DNA from: Pseudoduganella sp.
GTDB taxonomy: Bacteria > Pseudomonadota > Gammaproteobacteria > Burkholderiales > Burkholderiaceae_D
Assembly: GCA_021323265.1 (NCBI GenBank)
Contig: JAJTCO010000003.1
Coordinates: 1 to 64,000 of the forward strand
Direction: 5' to 3'
Length of the DNA: 64,000 nt
Positions 17,090 through 25,174 of the stretch are shown here, piece after piece. Position 1 is the stretch's first letter. The number at the start of each line of letters is the position of its first letter. The notes under the pieces are model-generated. The model worked only from the letters and a program-made list of their open reading frames with translations, searched no databases and was not told where the DNA came from. The position numbers were made by a program, and so were the translations under genes.

Positions 17090-17126
17090 GATAGTCCCGC
17101 TCAGGTTAAAACTGAGCCCGACTATC
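17090..17126 (-). promoter_or_regulatory. Stable hairpin immediately upstream of the nrdJ start codon
   Basis: Two stacked stems, GATAGTC/GACTATC and GCTCAG/CTGAGC, are separated by a symmetric two-base internal loop, with a 7-base apical loop. The hairpin ends four bases before the ATG and occupies the place where the ribosome site should be. Possible roles are translational control or mRNA stabilisation. Confidence 0.6.
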
Positions 17127-17148
17127 CCCGAATGTCGAGGCAAACTCC

Positions 17149-17162
17149 TTAACTTAGATCAA
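17149..17162 (-). promoter_or_regulatory. FNR-like dyad upstream of nrdJ
   Basis: The minus strand reads TTGATCTAAGTTAA: a perfect left half (TTGAT) and a right half with two changes from ATCAA. It lies just upstream of the leader hairpin. It is plausible for an oxygen-independent reductase but weaker than the nirK sites. Confidence 0.4.
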
Positions 17163-17183
17163 GTTTGGCAACTACCCAGCCGA

Positions 17184-18197
17184 TCAGGTGCTCCAGATTT
17201 CCGCCTCGCGCCACCCCAGCTCCGCAAAGTCCTGGACGCGCAACGGTGCCTCCCCGGCCGCATAGAACTCATCGAGCTGCGGCGGCGCCACCGGCGAGGA
17301 CGACAGCATCGCATGCACCTGGCCCCGGTGATGGACCTGATGCTGGAACAAATGCGCCAGCAAACGCTCGCGCGTATCCTGCTGCAACCCGGCCTCGCCG
17401 CGGTCGATCGCGACGACGCGTCCCAGCTCCGCGTCGCGCAGCTTCTGGCAGTAAGCGATCAGCCGCCGGTCCGACTCCCGCTGCGCAGGCCACAGCGCCG
17501 TGCATGTCGCAAGCGGCTCGTCCACCGCAAAAAAGGCCGACACGTAATCCGGATGCGGCGGCGCCCCGCGCGCTTCCCGCTCCAGCGCATCGATATAGAA
17601 CCAGTCCACTGTCAGGATATGGTTCAGCGTCGCCCGAATCGACGGAAAGAAGGCCGAGCGCCGTGCCACGAACTCCCCCTGCGACAAGCGCGCGCAAGCC
17701 CGCAGCAAGCGATGGTTCGCCCACCCATTGTTATACGCCTGCCACACCAGGTAGCGCGACAGCCTTCCCGCCGAGCCCGTGTCCACCTTGGGGTCAGGCG
17801 CCAAGGTGGACACGGGCTCGGCCGCAGCCCAGGCTGCGATCGACGCGCGGTAGCCTTGCGGCAGCCGTGCGGGCAGCGCATCGGGCGCGAACAGACCGAC
17901 TTCCTGGTGCTCGTGGCTCAACACGGGCACGAAGCCGCCGGCCAGCATGCAGGCGTAGGTGACGATGAAGACGGACTTGCCGGGAACGACTTCGAACAGG
18001 TAGCTGTCAAGCGCAGCGCCGACGGCCACGGTAACGCCCAGCTCCTCCTCGATTTCGCGCGCCAGGCAGCCGGGCGCCGATTCGCCAGGCTCCAGGCGCC
18101 CGCCGGGCAGCTCCCACTCCCCGCGTTCGTTCATCAGGAGCGCAATACGGCCATCGGGCGCGGCCAACACGCCCTTCACGGAAACTGGATAGTTCAT
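17184..18197 (-). CDS. NUDIX hydrolase - DinB-like fusion protein joined by a palindromic repeat
   Basis: The 337-residue protein combines two domains normally found separately. Residues 1 to about 125 are a NUDIX hydrolase with a full Nudix box (GGRLEPGESAPG then AREIEEELGV), a family that cleaves nucleoside diphosphate derivatives. Residues from about 145 onward are a DinB-like four-helix protein (SRYLVWQAYNNGWANHRLL, then TLNHILTVDWFY, and LFQHQVHHRGQVHAML with metal-type His residues). The linker EPVSTLAPDPKVDTGSAG is encoded entirely by a 22-bp perfect inverted repeat at 17770-17822. The fusion therefore looks like two neighbouring genes merged by insertion of a repeat without a stop codon. 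Substrates are unknown. Confidence 0.8.
   Translation of the reverse strand: MNYPVSVKGVLAAPDGRIALLMNERGEWELPGGRLEPGESAPGCLAREIEEELGVTVAVGAALDSYLFEVVPGKSVFIVTYACMLAGGFVPVLSHEHQEVGLFAPDALPARLPQGYRASIAAWAAAEPVSTLAPDPKVDTGSAGRLSRYLVWQAYNNGWANHRLLRACARLSQGEFVARRSAFFPSIRATLNHILTVDWFYIDALEREARGAPPHPDYVSAFFAVDEPLATCTALWPAQRESDRRLIAYCQKLRDAELGRVVAIDRGEAGLQQDTRERLLAHLFQHQVHHRGQVHAMLSSSPVAPPQLDEFYAAGEAPLRVQDFAELGWREAEIWST
17770..17822. repeat. Perfect 22-bp inverted repeat inside a coding sequence (GGGTCAG family)
   Basis: The arms 17770-17791 and 17801-17822 are exact reverse complements around the 9-base loop GGTCAGGCG. The core GGGGTCAGG places it with the other palindromes of the window. It lies precisely between the NUDIX and DinB-like domains and is translated through. 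Confidence 0.85.
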
Positions 18198-18203
18198 CAG
18201 GAC

Positions 18204-18806
18204 TTATCTCTCAATCCTAGATACCCCGGCGCGCATTGGTTTGAGGTGGATGCTGATGCCATCGGCCGAAGTACGAATGGCCGTCGGAATGTACTGCACG
18301 CCGGCGTAGCGCAGCTCATCGGGCTGCCAGGCGTACACCGGCATGTCGTTCGCCAGCGTAGCCGCCAGCAGGCGCGCCGCGCTGCCGACCTGGCGCTGGG
18401 TGCGTTCATCCAATCCGTCCAGCGAGAAGTCCTCCAGCCGCGCGTCAGCCAGCATCACCGCCTGGCGCGCATGGTCGATGTTGAGGCGGCCCGACAGCCG
18501 TACGCTTCCGGCAAACGCCTGCCGCATCAGGGGCGAGCCGACCGACAGGCTGGCGCTCAGGGCAATGCGGTCGTTCGGCTGGGTGGACAGGCGCGGGTGC
18601 GCCAGGCGCAGGTCGAACAAGGCCAGCGCGCGATGCTCGACCGGGAAGCGCTGCTCGATATTGCGCTGCAGGCGCGCCAGCGGCACCTCATAGTCGCGCG
18701 GACCGGTCAAGCTCGCGCAGCCCGACAGCACGGCCGCTGCCGCCACGCCGGCCATCATTACTGCTGCGGCCAGCCCGCGCACGACAGCCCGACGGTGTTG
18801 GTTCAT
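18204..18806 (-). CDS. DUF1439-type lipoprotein
   Basis: The ATG at 18806 follows an AGGAG ribosome site and gives 200 residues; an upstream in-frame ATG at 18824 is less well placed. The N-terminus has an arginine-rich start, a hydrophobic stretch and the lipobox LSGC, so it should be a lipidated envelope protein. The mature part (EVPLARLQRNIEQRFPVEHRA..., AHPRLSTQPNDRIALSASL) resembles the DUF1439/YceB family of LPS-exporter-like, lipid-binding-fold lipoproteins of unknown role. It lies directly upstream of the NUDIX-DinB gene on the same strand. Confidence 0.75.
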   Translation of the reverse strand: MNQHRRAVVRGLAAAVMMAGVAAAAVLSGCASLTGPRDYEVPLARLQRNIEQRFPVEHRALALFDLRLAHPRLSTQPNDRIALSASLSVGSPLMRQAFAGSVRLSGRLNIDHARQAVMLADARLEDFSLDGLDERTQRQVGSAARLLAATLANDMPVYAWQPDELRYAGVQYIPTAIRTSADGISIHLKPMRAGVSRIER

Positions 18807-18854
18807 GTTCGGCTCCTGTGTCATATTTGTGTTGGACTATAACGGGGATCGGGC

Positions 18855-19625
18855 ATGGCGAGTGTAACCGTTGGTATCGCGGGCTGGTCGCTGGCGCGGG
18901 CGGACCTGCATCTCTTTCCCGCCGGCGACAGCGGCAGTCAGCTCGCGCGCTATGCCGCCGTGTTCAATGCGGTTGAAATCAACTCGTCGTTCTACCGCCC
19001 CCACAAAGCCGACACCTACGCGCGCTGGGCCGACAGCGTGCCGGCCGGTTTCCGCTTTGCCGTCAAGCTGCCGCGCAGCATCACGCACGAGAAACGCTTG
19101 CAGGACATCGATGCGGAGCTGGACCGCTTTGTGGCGGAAGCCGGCACACTGGGCGAAAAGCTGGGCTGGGTGCTGGTGCAAACGCCGCCCAGCCTGCGCC
19201 TGGACCCCGCCGCGGCACGTGCCCTGTTCGCGGGGCTGCGCACGCGCCTGGGCAGCGTGGCCGCGCACGCCCTGCTGGCATGCGAAGCGCGCCACGGCAC
19301 CTGGTTCGGCGCGGCGGCCACCGAACTGTTGTGCGACCTGGATGTGATTCGCGTGGTGGCCGACCCGCCAGCGGGCGAGCCCGGGCCCTTCGTGCCGACC
19401 AGCGCGCACGCCTACGTGCGCCTGCACGGCAGCCCGCTGATCTATCGCTCCATCTACGAGCCCGAGCGCCTGGCGCAGGTGGCGGCGTGGCTGCGCTGCC
19501 AGCCCGGCAGCGCGCTGGTCATTTTCGACAACACCATGTCCGGCACCCAGTTGCGGCAGGCCCTGCAACTGGGCCGCATGCTTACTTCTTCTTCGACGGA
19601 TCGTCGTCCGGATTCACATATGTGA
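18855..19625 (+). CDS. DUF72 family protein
   Basis: The 256-residue protein begins VTVGIAGWSLARADLHLFP and continues with AVEINSSFYRPHKADTYARW and FRFAVKLPRSITHEKRL, the conserved blocks of the DUF72 (YecE) family, a TIM-barrel-like fold of unconfirmed function. ARHGTWFG and AYVRLHGSPLIYRSIY are later family blocks. It is divergent from the lipoprotein gene and its last 44 bases overlap the convergent cupin gene. The C-terminal SSSTDRRPDSHM tail lies in that overlap, so the true end may be an effect of convergent evolution of the two 3' ends. Confidence 0.85.
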   Translation: MASVTVGIAGWSLARADLHLFPAGDSGSQLARYAAVFNAVEINSSFYRPHKADTYARWADSVPAGFRFAVKLPRSITHEKRLQDIDAELDRFVAEAGTLGEKLGWVLVQTPPSLRLDPAAARALFAGLRTRLGSVAAHALLACEARHGTWFGAAATELLCDLDVIRVVADPPAGEPGPFVPTSAHAYVRLHGSPLIYRSIYEPERLAQVAAWLRCQPGSALVIFDNTMSGTQLRQALQLGRMLTSSSTDRRPDSHM

Positions 19626-20037
19626 TGTCGAACGGCCCCTCGCCGTGGATCTGCACCACCGTCTCCCCCTTCATGATGGCGTAATGGTTGGTCTTGGCCG
19701 GAATGGCCACAAAGGCGCCGCTCGCATGCGCCTTGGCGGCCTTGGCGTCGAGCTTGTCTCCCATGCCCAGCAATAGCGTGCCCTTGATCACGGTCACGTT
19801 TTCCACCTGCGAATGCATGTGCGGCGGCACCTTGTAGCCGGCCGGCGCCGACAGACGCATGACAAACGGCCCGGCCTTGCCGGGGTCGCCCGCCAGGACG
19901 GCCAGCTTGGCGCCCTTGGGCAGCGTAGGCGGGGCGTCGCCCCATTTCATCTCGTCGCCGAGATGCATTGCGGAAACCGGCAACAGGCAACCCACGGCCA
20001 CGGCGGTAGCGAGGGCGCGGGAAACGGTAAGGGACAT
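19582..20037 (-). CDS. Exported cupin-domain protein
   Basis: The ATG at 20037 has an AAGGAG ribosome site and starts a signal peptide (MSLTVSRALATAVAVGCLLPVSA), giving 151 residues. The core is a single cupin barrel: YKVPPHMHSQVENVTVIKG (metal-type His-x-His and Glu), followed by GAFVAIPAKTNHYAI. Such periplasmic cupins often bind a metal and may bind or transform small molecules; the ligand is unknown. The tail PDDDPSKKK overlaps the DUF72 gene on the other strand. Confidence 0.8.
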   Translation of the reverse strand: MSLTVSRALATAVAVGCLLPVSAMHLGDEMKWGDAPPTLPKGAKLAVLAGDPGKAGPFVMRLSAPAGYKVPPHMHSQVENVTVIKGTLLLGMGDKLDAKAAKAHASGAFVAIPAKTNHYAIMKGETVVQIHGEGPFDITYVNPDDDPSKKK

Positions 20038-20097
20038 GGCAATCTCCTTTTCGGCAGGTCCATGTTTGATCTTAGGTCGGATTTGCAAAAAAACCAC

Positions 20098-20137
20098 TTG
20101 CACGTGGGTAAATCAGTGTTATAGTTCACTACAACAC
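20098..20137 (+). promoter_or_regulatory. Promoter and operator of the GntR-ABC operon
   Basis: TTGCAC (20098-20103) and TATAGT (20120-20125) are spaced by 16 bases. A 22-bp dyad at 20116-20137 (GTGTTATAGTT then CACTACAACAC), symmetric at 9 of 11 pairs, covers the -10 box. YtrA-type GntR repressors usually control their own operon, so this is the likely operator. Confidence 0.6.
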
Positions 20138-20174
20138 CAGTCCATTAAATCACCAACACTGGAGGAAATGATGT

Positions 20175-20543
20175 ATGTGGAATGAGAACCGCCCGATTTA
20201 CCTGCAATTGAAGGAGCGGGTCGTCGGCATGATGCTCGATGGCTTGCTCAAGCCCGGCGATGCACTGCCCTCGGTGCGCCAGGTCGCGGCCGACTACCAA
20301 TTGAACCCGATTACCGTCTCCCGCGCCTATCAGGAGCTGGTCGATGAAACCTTGGTTGAAAAAAGAAGGGGAGTAGGAATGTACGTTACCGAAGGCGCTG
20401 TTGATAAACTGCTGTCCACCGAACGCGAACGCTTTATCCGCGAAGAATGGCCCGCGATGGTCGAACGCATCCGCCGCCTGGGCCTGGACATTGAACAACT
20501 GCTGCGCGCCACGAATGTGCCGCCACAAGGAGCCCCGGCATGA
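20175..20543 (+). CDS. GntR-family repressor, YtrA subfamily
   Basis: The short 122-residue GntR protein has the winged helix at the N-terminus (PIYLQLKERVVGMML, PSVRQVAADYQLNPITVSRAYQEL) and only a short helical tail instead of a ligand-binding domain, as in the YtrA subfamily that governs ABC transporter operons. The start at 20175 is spaced 10 bases from GGAGG. Its stop overlaps the ATPase gene by four bases (ATGA). The dyad over its promoter suggests autorepression. Confidence 0.9.
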   Translation: MWNENRPIYLQLKERVVGMMLDGLLKPGDALPSVRQVAADYQLNPITVSRAYQELVDETLVEKRRGVGMYVTEGAVDKLLSTERERFIREEWPAMVERIRRLGLDIEQLLRATNVPPQGAPA

Positions 20544-21397
20544 CAGCGATCATCACCGCTAAACACCTGAGCAAGCGTTACGGCACCACCAAGGCGCTGG
20601 ACGACGCCAGCTTCGAGATCAACGCCGGCCGCATCGTCGGCCTGATTGGCCCGAACGGTTCGGGCAAGACCACCACCCTGAAAGCCATCCTCGGCCTGTC
20701 GCGCTTTGACGGCGAGCTCAATGTGCTGGGACTGGACCCGCGCCAGCAGCGCGACGAACTGATGAAGGATGTCTGCTTCATCGCCGACGTCGCCATCCTG
20801 CCGCGCTGGCTCAAGGTCAAGGATGCCATCAGCTTCTGCGAAGGCATCCACCCGCGCTTCAACCGCGAGCGGGCGGAAAAGTACATCGCCAACACCAAGC
20901 TGGCGCCGAACATGAAGGTCAAGGCCATGTCCAAGGGCATGATCGTGCAGCTGCACCTGGCGCTGGTGATGGCCATCGATGCCAAGCTGCTGGTGCTGGA
21001 CGAACCGACCCTGGGCCTGGACATCCTGTACCGCAAGCAGTTCTACCACCAGCTGCTGGAGGACTACTTCGACGAGAACAAGACCATCCTCATCACCACC
21101 CACCAGATCGAGGAAGTCGAGAACATCCTGACCGACCTGATGTTCATCCGCGACGGCAAGATCACCCTGGCCGCGTCGATGGACGAAATCGGCGACCGCT
21201 ACACCGAAGTGATGGTGCAGCCCGAGTACATGACCGCCGCCAGCGCCCTGCAGCCGCTGCACCAGCGCACCGTGTTCGGCAAGGCCGTGATGCTGTTCGA
21301 TGGCGTCTCGCGCAAGCAGCTTGAAACCTTTGGCGAAATCCGCACCCCAAGCGTGGCCGACCTGTTCGTGGCCAGCATGAAAGGACAATACGAATGA
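20540..21397 (+). CDS. ABC transporter ATP-binding protein
   Basis: The 285-residue ATPase has Walker A GPNGSGKTT, a signature region MSKGMIVQLHLAL (a degenerate LSGGQ, as in YtrB-like ATPases), Walker B LLVLDEPTLGLD, and an H-loop in ITTHQIEE. It energises the six-helix permease encoded next, probably as a homodimer at the inner membrane. Its start overlaps gntR, and its stop overlaps the permease start (ATGA). The substrate is unknown; related YtrA-controlled exporters respond to cell-envelope-acting compounds. Confidence 0.92.
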   Translation: MTAIITAKHLSKRYGTTKALDDASFEINAGRIVGLIGPNGSGKTTTLKAILGLSRFDGELNVLGLDPRQQRDELMKDVCFIADVAILPRWLKVKDAISFCEGIHPRFNRERAEKYIANTKLAPNMKVKAMSKGMIVQLHLALVMAIDAKLLVLDEPTLGLDILYRKQFYHQLLEDYFDENKTILITTHQIEEVENILTDLMFIRDGKITLAASMDEIGDRYTEVMVQPEYMTAASALQPLHQRTVFGKAVMLFDGVSRKQLETFGEIRTPSVADLFVASMKGQYE

Positions 21398-22359
21398 ACA
21401 CGATGAAATGGCTGATCCAGCGCGAATACTGGGAAAACAAGGGCATGCTGTTCTGGGCGCCCGCCATCGTCGCCGCCCTGATGGTCGCATTTACCGGCCT
21501 GATGCTCGCTTTCGGCATCAACATGAATGTCAAGCTGGACGGCGACAGCATGAGCCGCTTCCACGAAATGAGCACCGTGCAGCGCCATGACCTGGCCGAG
21601 GCCCTGGGCGCCGGCTTCCCGATGGTGGCCATGCCGCTGTACATCCTGATGGCCTTCCTGATCTTCTTCTATTGCCTGGGCGCGCTGCACGACGACCGCC
21701 GCGACCGCAGCATCCTGTTCTGGAAGTCGCTGCCGATCTCCGACACCGACACCGTGCTGTCCAAGGTCGCCATGGCCCTCCTGGCCACCCCGCTGATCGT
21801 GGCTGCCATCGGTTTCGTCGCCTCGTTCGCGATCATGCTCATGGGGTCGATCGCCCTCTCCTTCCACGGCCTGAACGTGTTCAGCGACCTGCTGTCCTCG
21901 ACCAACCTTTGGCTGAGCCCATTCCGCATGCTGTCGCTGATCCCTGTCTACCTGCTGTGGGCGCTGCCTACCGTCGGCTGGCTGCTGCTGGTGTCGAGCT
22001 GGGCGCGCAGCAAGGTCTTCCTGTGGGCCGTGGGCACACCGCTGATGACGGGCGCCCTGCTGGCCTGGGCCAACTTCGGCTTCAAGCTGGGCCTGAACAT
22101 CGAATGGTTCTTCCACCAGGTGGTGCTGCGCCTGCTGGGCAGCGTGCTGCCGGGCTCCTGGTTCATCTTCGACAAGTCGGCGCGCCATGCGATGGAGCAA
22201 GCCGACCGCGGCGACCTGCCGCCGGCGTCGCAAGTGGCCCAGTTCTTCAACGAAGCCTACATGTCGCTGGCCAGCCCCACCATGTGGATCGGCGCGGCAG
22301 CCGGCGTGGCGATGATCGCCGGTGCCGTCTACCTGCGCCGCTGGCGCGAAGAGAACTAA
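21394..22359 (+). CDS. ABC transporter permease (ABC-2 type)
   Basis: The 321-residue membrane protein has about six helices: residues near 18-42, 66-90, 120-146, 172-204, 210-232 and 296-314. FYCLGALHDDRRDRSILFWKSLPIS is the cytoplasmic loop typical of ABC-2/YtrC-like permeases. It is the third gene of the gntR operon and ends exactly one base before the convergent outer-membrane protein gene. Substrate unknown. Confidence 0.88.
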   Translation: MNTMKWLIQREYWENKGMLFWAPAIVAALMVAFTGLMLAFGINMNVKLDGDSMSRFHEMSTVQRHDLAEALGAGFPMVAMPLYILMAFLIFFYCLGALHDDRRDRSILFWKSLPISDTDTVLSKVAMALLATPLIVAAIGFVASFAIMLMGSIALSFHGLNVFSDLLSSTNLWLSPFRMLSLIPVYLLWALPTVGWLLLVSSWARSKVFLWAVGTPLMTGALLAWANFGFKLGLNIEWFFHQVVLRLLGSVLPGSWFIFDKSARHAMEQADRGDLPPASQVAQFFNEAYMSLASPTMWIGAAAGVAMIAGAVYLRRWREEN

Positions 22360-23172
22360 TCAGAAGTGGTATTCGGCGCGGACCATCGGGGTCTGCGCCA
22401 GACTGCCCGGCACCGTGGACGGGTTACCGAACTTGTTGCGCCAGTACTGGTATTCGAAGCCGGCCTTCAGCTTGCCCGGCTTCAGTCCCGCCGCCGCGCT
22501 GAAGTCGTACATCACCTGCATGTCGAGGTTCAGTTCCGGCGCGGTCGGCCCGCCAAATTCATTGCGCCCCTTGTGGCCGATGTAATTCACATACCCCTCG
22601 AAAGACCAGCCGCTGCCCAGCGGAATGCCCCAGGCGGCATTCAGCATGGCGTGCGTGTCGTAGTGGTAGCGCTTCGCAACGCCGATCGGGTCGTTGCTTT
22701 CCCACAGCGCCAGCAGGCTGATATTCAGGAAGCCCGGCACGTCCACCATCAAGGTCGGCCCGGCCACCAGCATCTGCTTGCGCGAGGCGTAGCCCTTGTC
22801 GTTCTTGTGGTTCCAGTCGAATCCCGCGGTCATGCCCAGGCCGCGCATGCCCATGCCCTTGAACTCGCGTCCCGACAGCTTGCCGATATCCCAGGTGTGG
22901 CGGTACAGCAGGTAAGCCTCGGTCGCGCTGTCATCCTTGTTGTCGGACTTGAGGATGTCCAGGTTCATGTAGTTGCTGCCGTAGGAATGTCCGCTGGCGT
23001 GCGTGAGGATCAGGATGTGCTTGCGGATGTCCTGGCCGTTATAGGGCTCGGCGAACCTGGTGCCGAAGCGGTAGCCGACGGAATTGTCCATCCAGTCCAG
23101 GGCGAACGCCGGTTGCGCAGCGGCGCCCAGCACCAGGGCCGCGGCGGCGCCAATCGATTTCACTTGCTTCAT
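22360..23172 (-). CDS. Outer-membrane beta-barrel protein (Tsx-like / outer envelope protein)
   Basis: The 270-residue protein has a signal peptide (MKQVKSIGAAAALVLGAAAQPAFA) and alternating barrel strands ending in Phe (RAEYHF), the BAM recognition end. The start DWMDNSVGYRFGTRFAEP and the pattern KHILILTHASGHSYGSNY...LDILKSD recall Tsx-type nucleoside channels. It follows the chemoreceptor gene after 12 bases on the same strand, suggesting joint expression and perhaps a shared ligand. The channel specificity is not shown by the sequence. Confidence 0.72.
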   Translation of the reverse strand: MKQVKSIGAAAALVLGAAAQPAFALDWMDNSVGYRFGTRFAEPYNGQDIRKHILILTHASGHSYGSNYMNLDILKSDNKDDSATEAYLLYRHTWDIGKLSGREFKGMGMRGLGMTAGFDWNHKNDKGYASRKQMLVAGPTLMVDVPGFLNISLLALWESNDPIGVAKRYHYDTHAMLNAAWGIPLGSGWSFEGYVNYIGHKGRNEFGGPTAPELNLDMQVMYDFSAAAGLKPGKLKAGFEYQYWRNKFGNPSTVPGSLAQTPMVRAEYHF

Positions 23173-23184
23173 CGGTACTCCCTC

Positions 23185-25071
23185 TTACTTGAGTTTTAGC
23201 GTTGCGTCGAGCTTGAACAAGCCGACCACTTCTTCCAGCCGTGCCGCCTGCTCGCTCAGCGACTGGGCTGCGGCGGCCGCCTGTTCGACCAGCGCGGCGT
23301 TCTGCTGCGTGGTGTCGTCCATTTGCGTGACGGCCTGGTTGACCTGGTCGATGCCAAGGCTCTGCTCCTTGCTTGCGCTGGCGATGTCCCCCATCAGGCC
23401 GGCGACGTCCTGCACCGACTTGACGATGTCCTGCATGGCCGCGCCGGCGGAATCGGCCAGCTTGCCGCCATCGGAGACCTGCTGCACCGATTCGGTAATC
23501 AGTTCCTTGATCTCCTTCGCCGCGGCGGCGCTGCGCTGTGCCAGGTTGCGCACTTCGCTCGCGACCACGGCAAAGCCCCGGCCTTGCTCGCCGGCGCGCG
23601 CCGCTTCCACGGCGGCATTCAGCGCCAGGATGTTGGTCTGGAAGGCGATGCCATCGATCACGCCGATGATGTCGGAGATCTTTCTGGAACTGGCGGTGAT
23701 CAGCGCCATCTTCTCGACCACCTGCCCTACCACGTCCCCGCCGCGCCGTGCGGAATCGGCGGTGTTGGCGACCAGCTTGTTGGCCTGCTCGGCGTTGGCG
23801 GTATTGTTATGGACGGTGGAGGTGAGTTGTTCCATCGCCGCCGCGGTTTCCTCCAGGTTGGAGGCCTGCGCTTCGGTGCGCGCCGACAGGTCCATGTTGC
23901 CGGTGGCGATGTCGCTGGTGGCCGCGCCGATGGTGCGGCTGCTTTCGCGCACCCGCAGGATGGTCTGGTTGAGCGACTCGACAAAACTGTTGAACGCTCC
24001 CGCCAGGGCTCCGATCTCGTCCTGCGTCTCGACCGGCATGCGGCGCGTCAGGTCGCCGCCGCCGCGCGCGATGTCTTCCAGCAGCTCCGCCGCATGCGCG
24101 ACAGGCGCGGCGATGGCGCGGCTGATGACGAAGATGGCCAACATGCCGATGCCGCCGCCAATGATGGCGGCAATGAGCGAGGTAGTGGCGGCGCCGCGTG
24201 CGATACCGGCCAGCACTTCCGCTTCCGGCACTTGCGCGACCAGGTAGGCGTTCAGCTCGGGAATGAAGGACGACGCCACCAGGTGCTCGCCATCCGCGCC
24301 CTTGAAGCTGTCGGCGACGAACGCTTCGCCGCCCAGCAGGCGCTTGGCCAGCGCCGGCGTCATGCCGGGCATGTCGGCCAGGGTATGTTTGCCGTCCACC
24401 AGTTTCGGATCGCGGTGGATCAGGATGGTGCCGTTGGCGCGCACCAGGTAGACGTAACCGGACTGTCCCAGCTTGTAGTTGCGCACCGCTTGCGCCAGCG
24501 CGTTGACGGACAGCCCAAGCCCGGCCACCGCCTGCTTGCCGCCCGGCGTCTGCACGCGGGTGTTGATGAACAGCATATAGGAATCGGCGCTGACGTCCTT
24601 GTCGATGTCCAGCGTGTACGGCGCGCTACCGCGCAGGAAGGAATAGAACCACTGGTCGCTGGCGGCCTTTTCGTTGAGCGTGCGGTCGTAGCCCTTGTCG
24701 CCAAAGTACTTGCCGGTTTCGCGGGACACCCAGAACACGGTCGCGGCCTTGTTCGTCGACTTCAGCACCTGCGCCTGGGCGGTCCACGCGGCGGCGCCTT
24801 CGTCCGGCACGCCGGCGTCTTCCCACGCCTGCAGGAAGGTGTTGTTGGCCAGTGTCACCGATACCGCCAGCGGCGAATCGATCTGGCGCAGCACGTCGTT
24901 GCGAATGGCTGCCACCTGGGCCGGAAGCTCCAGCTGCAGCACGCGCTGGCGCGCCGCCTGGCTGGTCTTCATGATGCTCAAGGTGGAGGAGATGATAATG
25001 AACAGCAGCAGGCACAAGCCCATGCTGAGAAGAAGCTTGTGCCGAATGGACAAGCGGCGCAGCAATTCCAT
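23185..25071 (-). CDS. Methyl-accepting chemotaxis protein with periplasmic Cache-type sensor
   Basis: The ATG at 25071 with GGAGA upstream gives 628 residues. The order is: transmembrane helix about 13-33; periplasmic sensor about 34-300 with Cache-like features ([28 protein letters not shown]...[26 protein letters not shown]); second transmembrane helix about 305-330; HAMP; then a signalling domain with the highly conserved hairpin [20 protein letters not shown]. It signals to CheA/CheW at the inner membrane. There is no C-terminal NWETF-type tether. It is followed by a Tsx-like channel gene and preceded by a dyad overlapping its promoter. Confidence 0.93.
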   Translation of the reverse strand: MELLRRLSIRHKLLLSMGLCLLLFIIISSTLSIMKTSQAARQRVLQLELPAQVAAIRNDVLRQIDSPLAVSVTLANNTFLQAWEDAGVPDEGAAAWTAQAQVLKSTNKAATVFWVSRETGKYFGDKGYDRTLNEKAASDQWFYSFLRGSAPYTLDIDKDVSADSYMLFINTRVQTPGGKQAVAGLGLSVNALAQAVRNYKLGQSGYVYLVRANGTILIHRDPKLVDGKHTLADMPGMTPALAKRLLGGEAFVADSFKGADGEHLVASSFIPELNAYLVAQVPEAEVLAGIARGAATTSLIAAIIGGGIGMLAIFVISRAIAAPVAHAAELLEDIARGGGDLTRRMPVETQDEIGALAGAFNSFVESLNQTILRVRESSRTIGAATSDIATGNMDLSARTEAQASNLEETAAAMEQLTSTVHNNTANAEQANKLVANTADSARRGGDVVGQVVEKMALITASSRKISDIIGVIDGIAFQTNILALNAAVEAARAGEQGRGFAVVASEVRNLAQRSAAAAKEIKELITESVQQVSDGGKLADSAGAAMQDIVKSVQDVAGLMGDIASASKEQSLGIDQVNQAVTQMDDTTQQNAALVEQAAAAAQSLSEQAARLEEVVGLFKLDATLKLK

Positions 25072-25091
25072 ACAGTCTCCCGAGGTAAATA

Positions 25092-25133
25092 TTGTTATGC
25101 GTCCAGCATAACAACCCCCGGGAGGCGCCACAA
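25092..25133 (-). promoter_or_regulatory. Promoter with palindromic operator upstream of the chemoreceptor
   Basis: On the minus strand TTGTGG (25128-25133) and TATGCT (25105-25110) are spaced by 17 bases. A perfect inverted repeat, TTGTTATGC-N5-GCATAACAA at 25092-25114, covers the -10 box and the start site. A dedicated repressor is expected; which one is unknown. Confidence 0.6.
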
Positions 25134-25174
25134 TCACTCAGAACGAATATGGCGGATTCTCACAACAGCTAGCG

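Noticed and set aside
17086..17183. Cobalamin riboswitch in the nrdJ leader
   Set aside because: The leader is too short and has no B12-box; the hairpin seen there is a simple stem.
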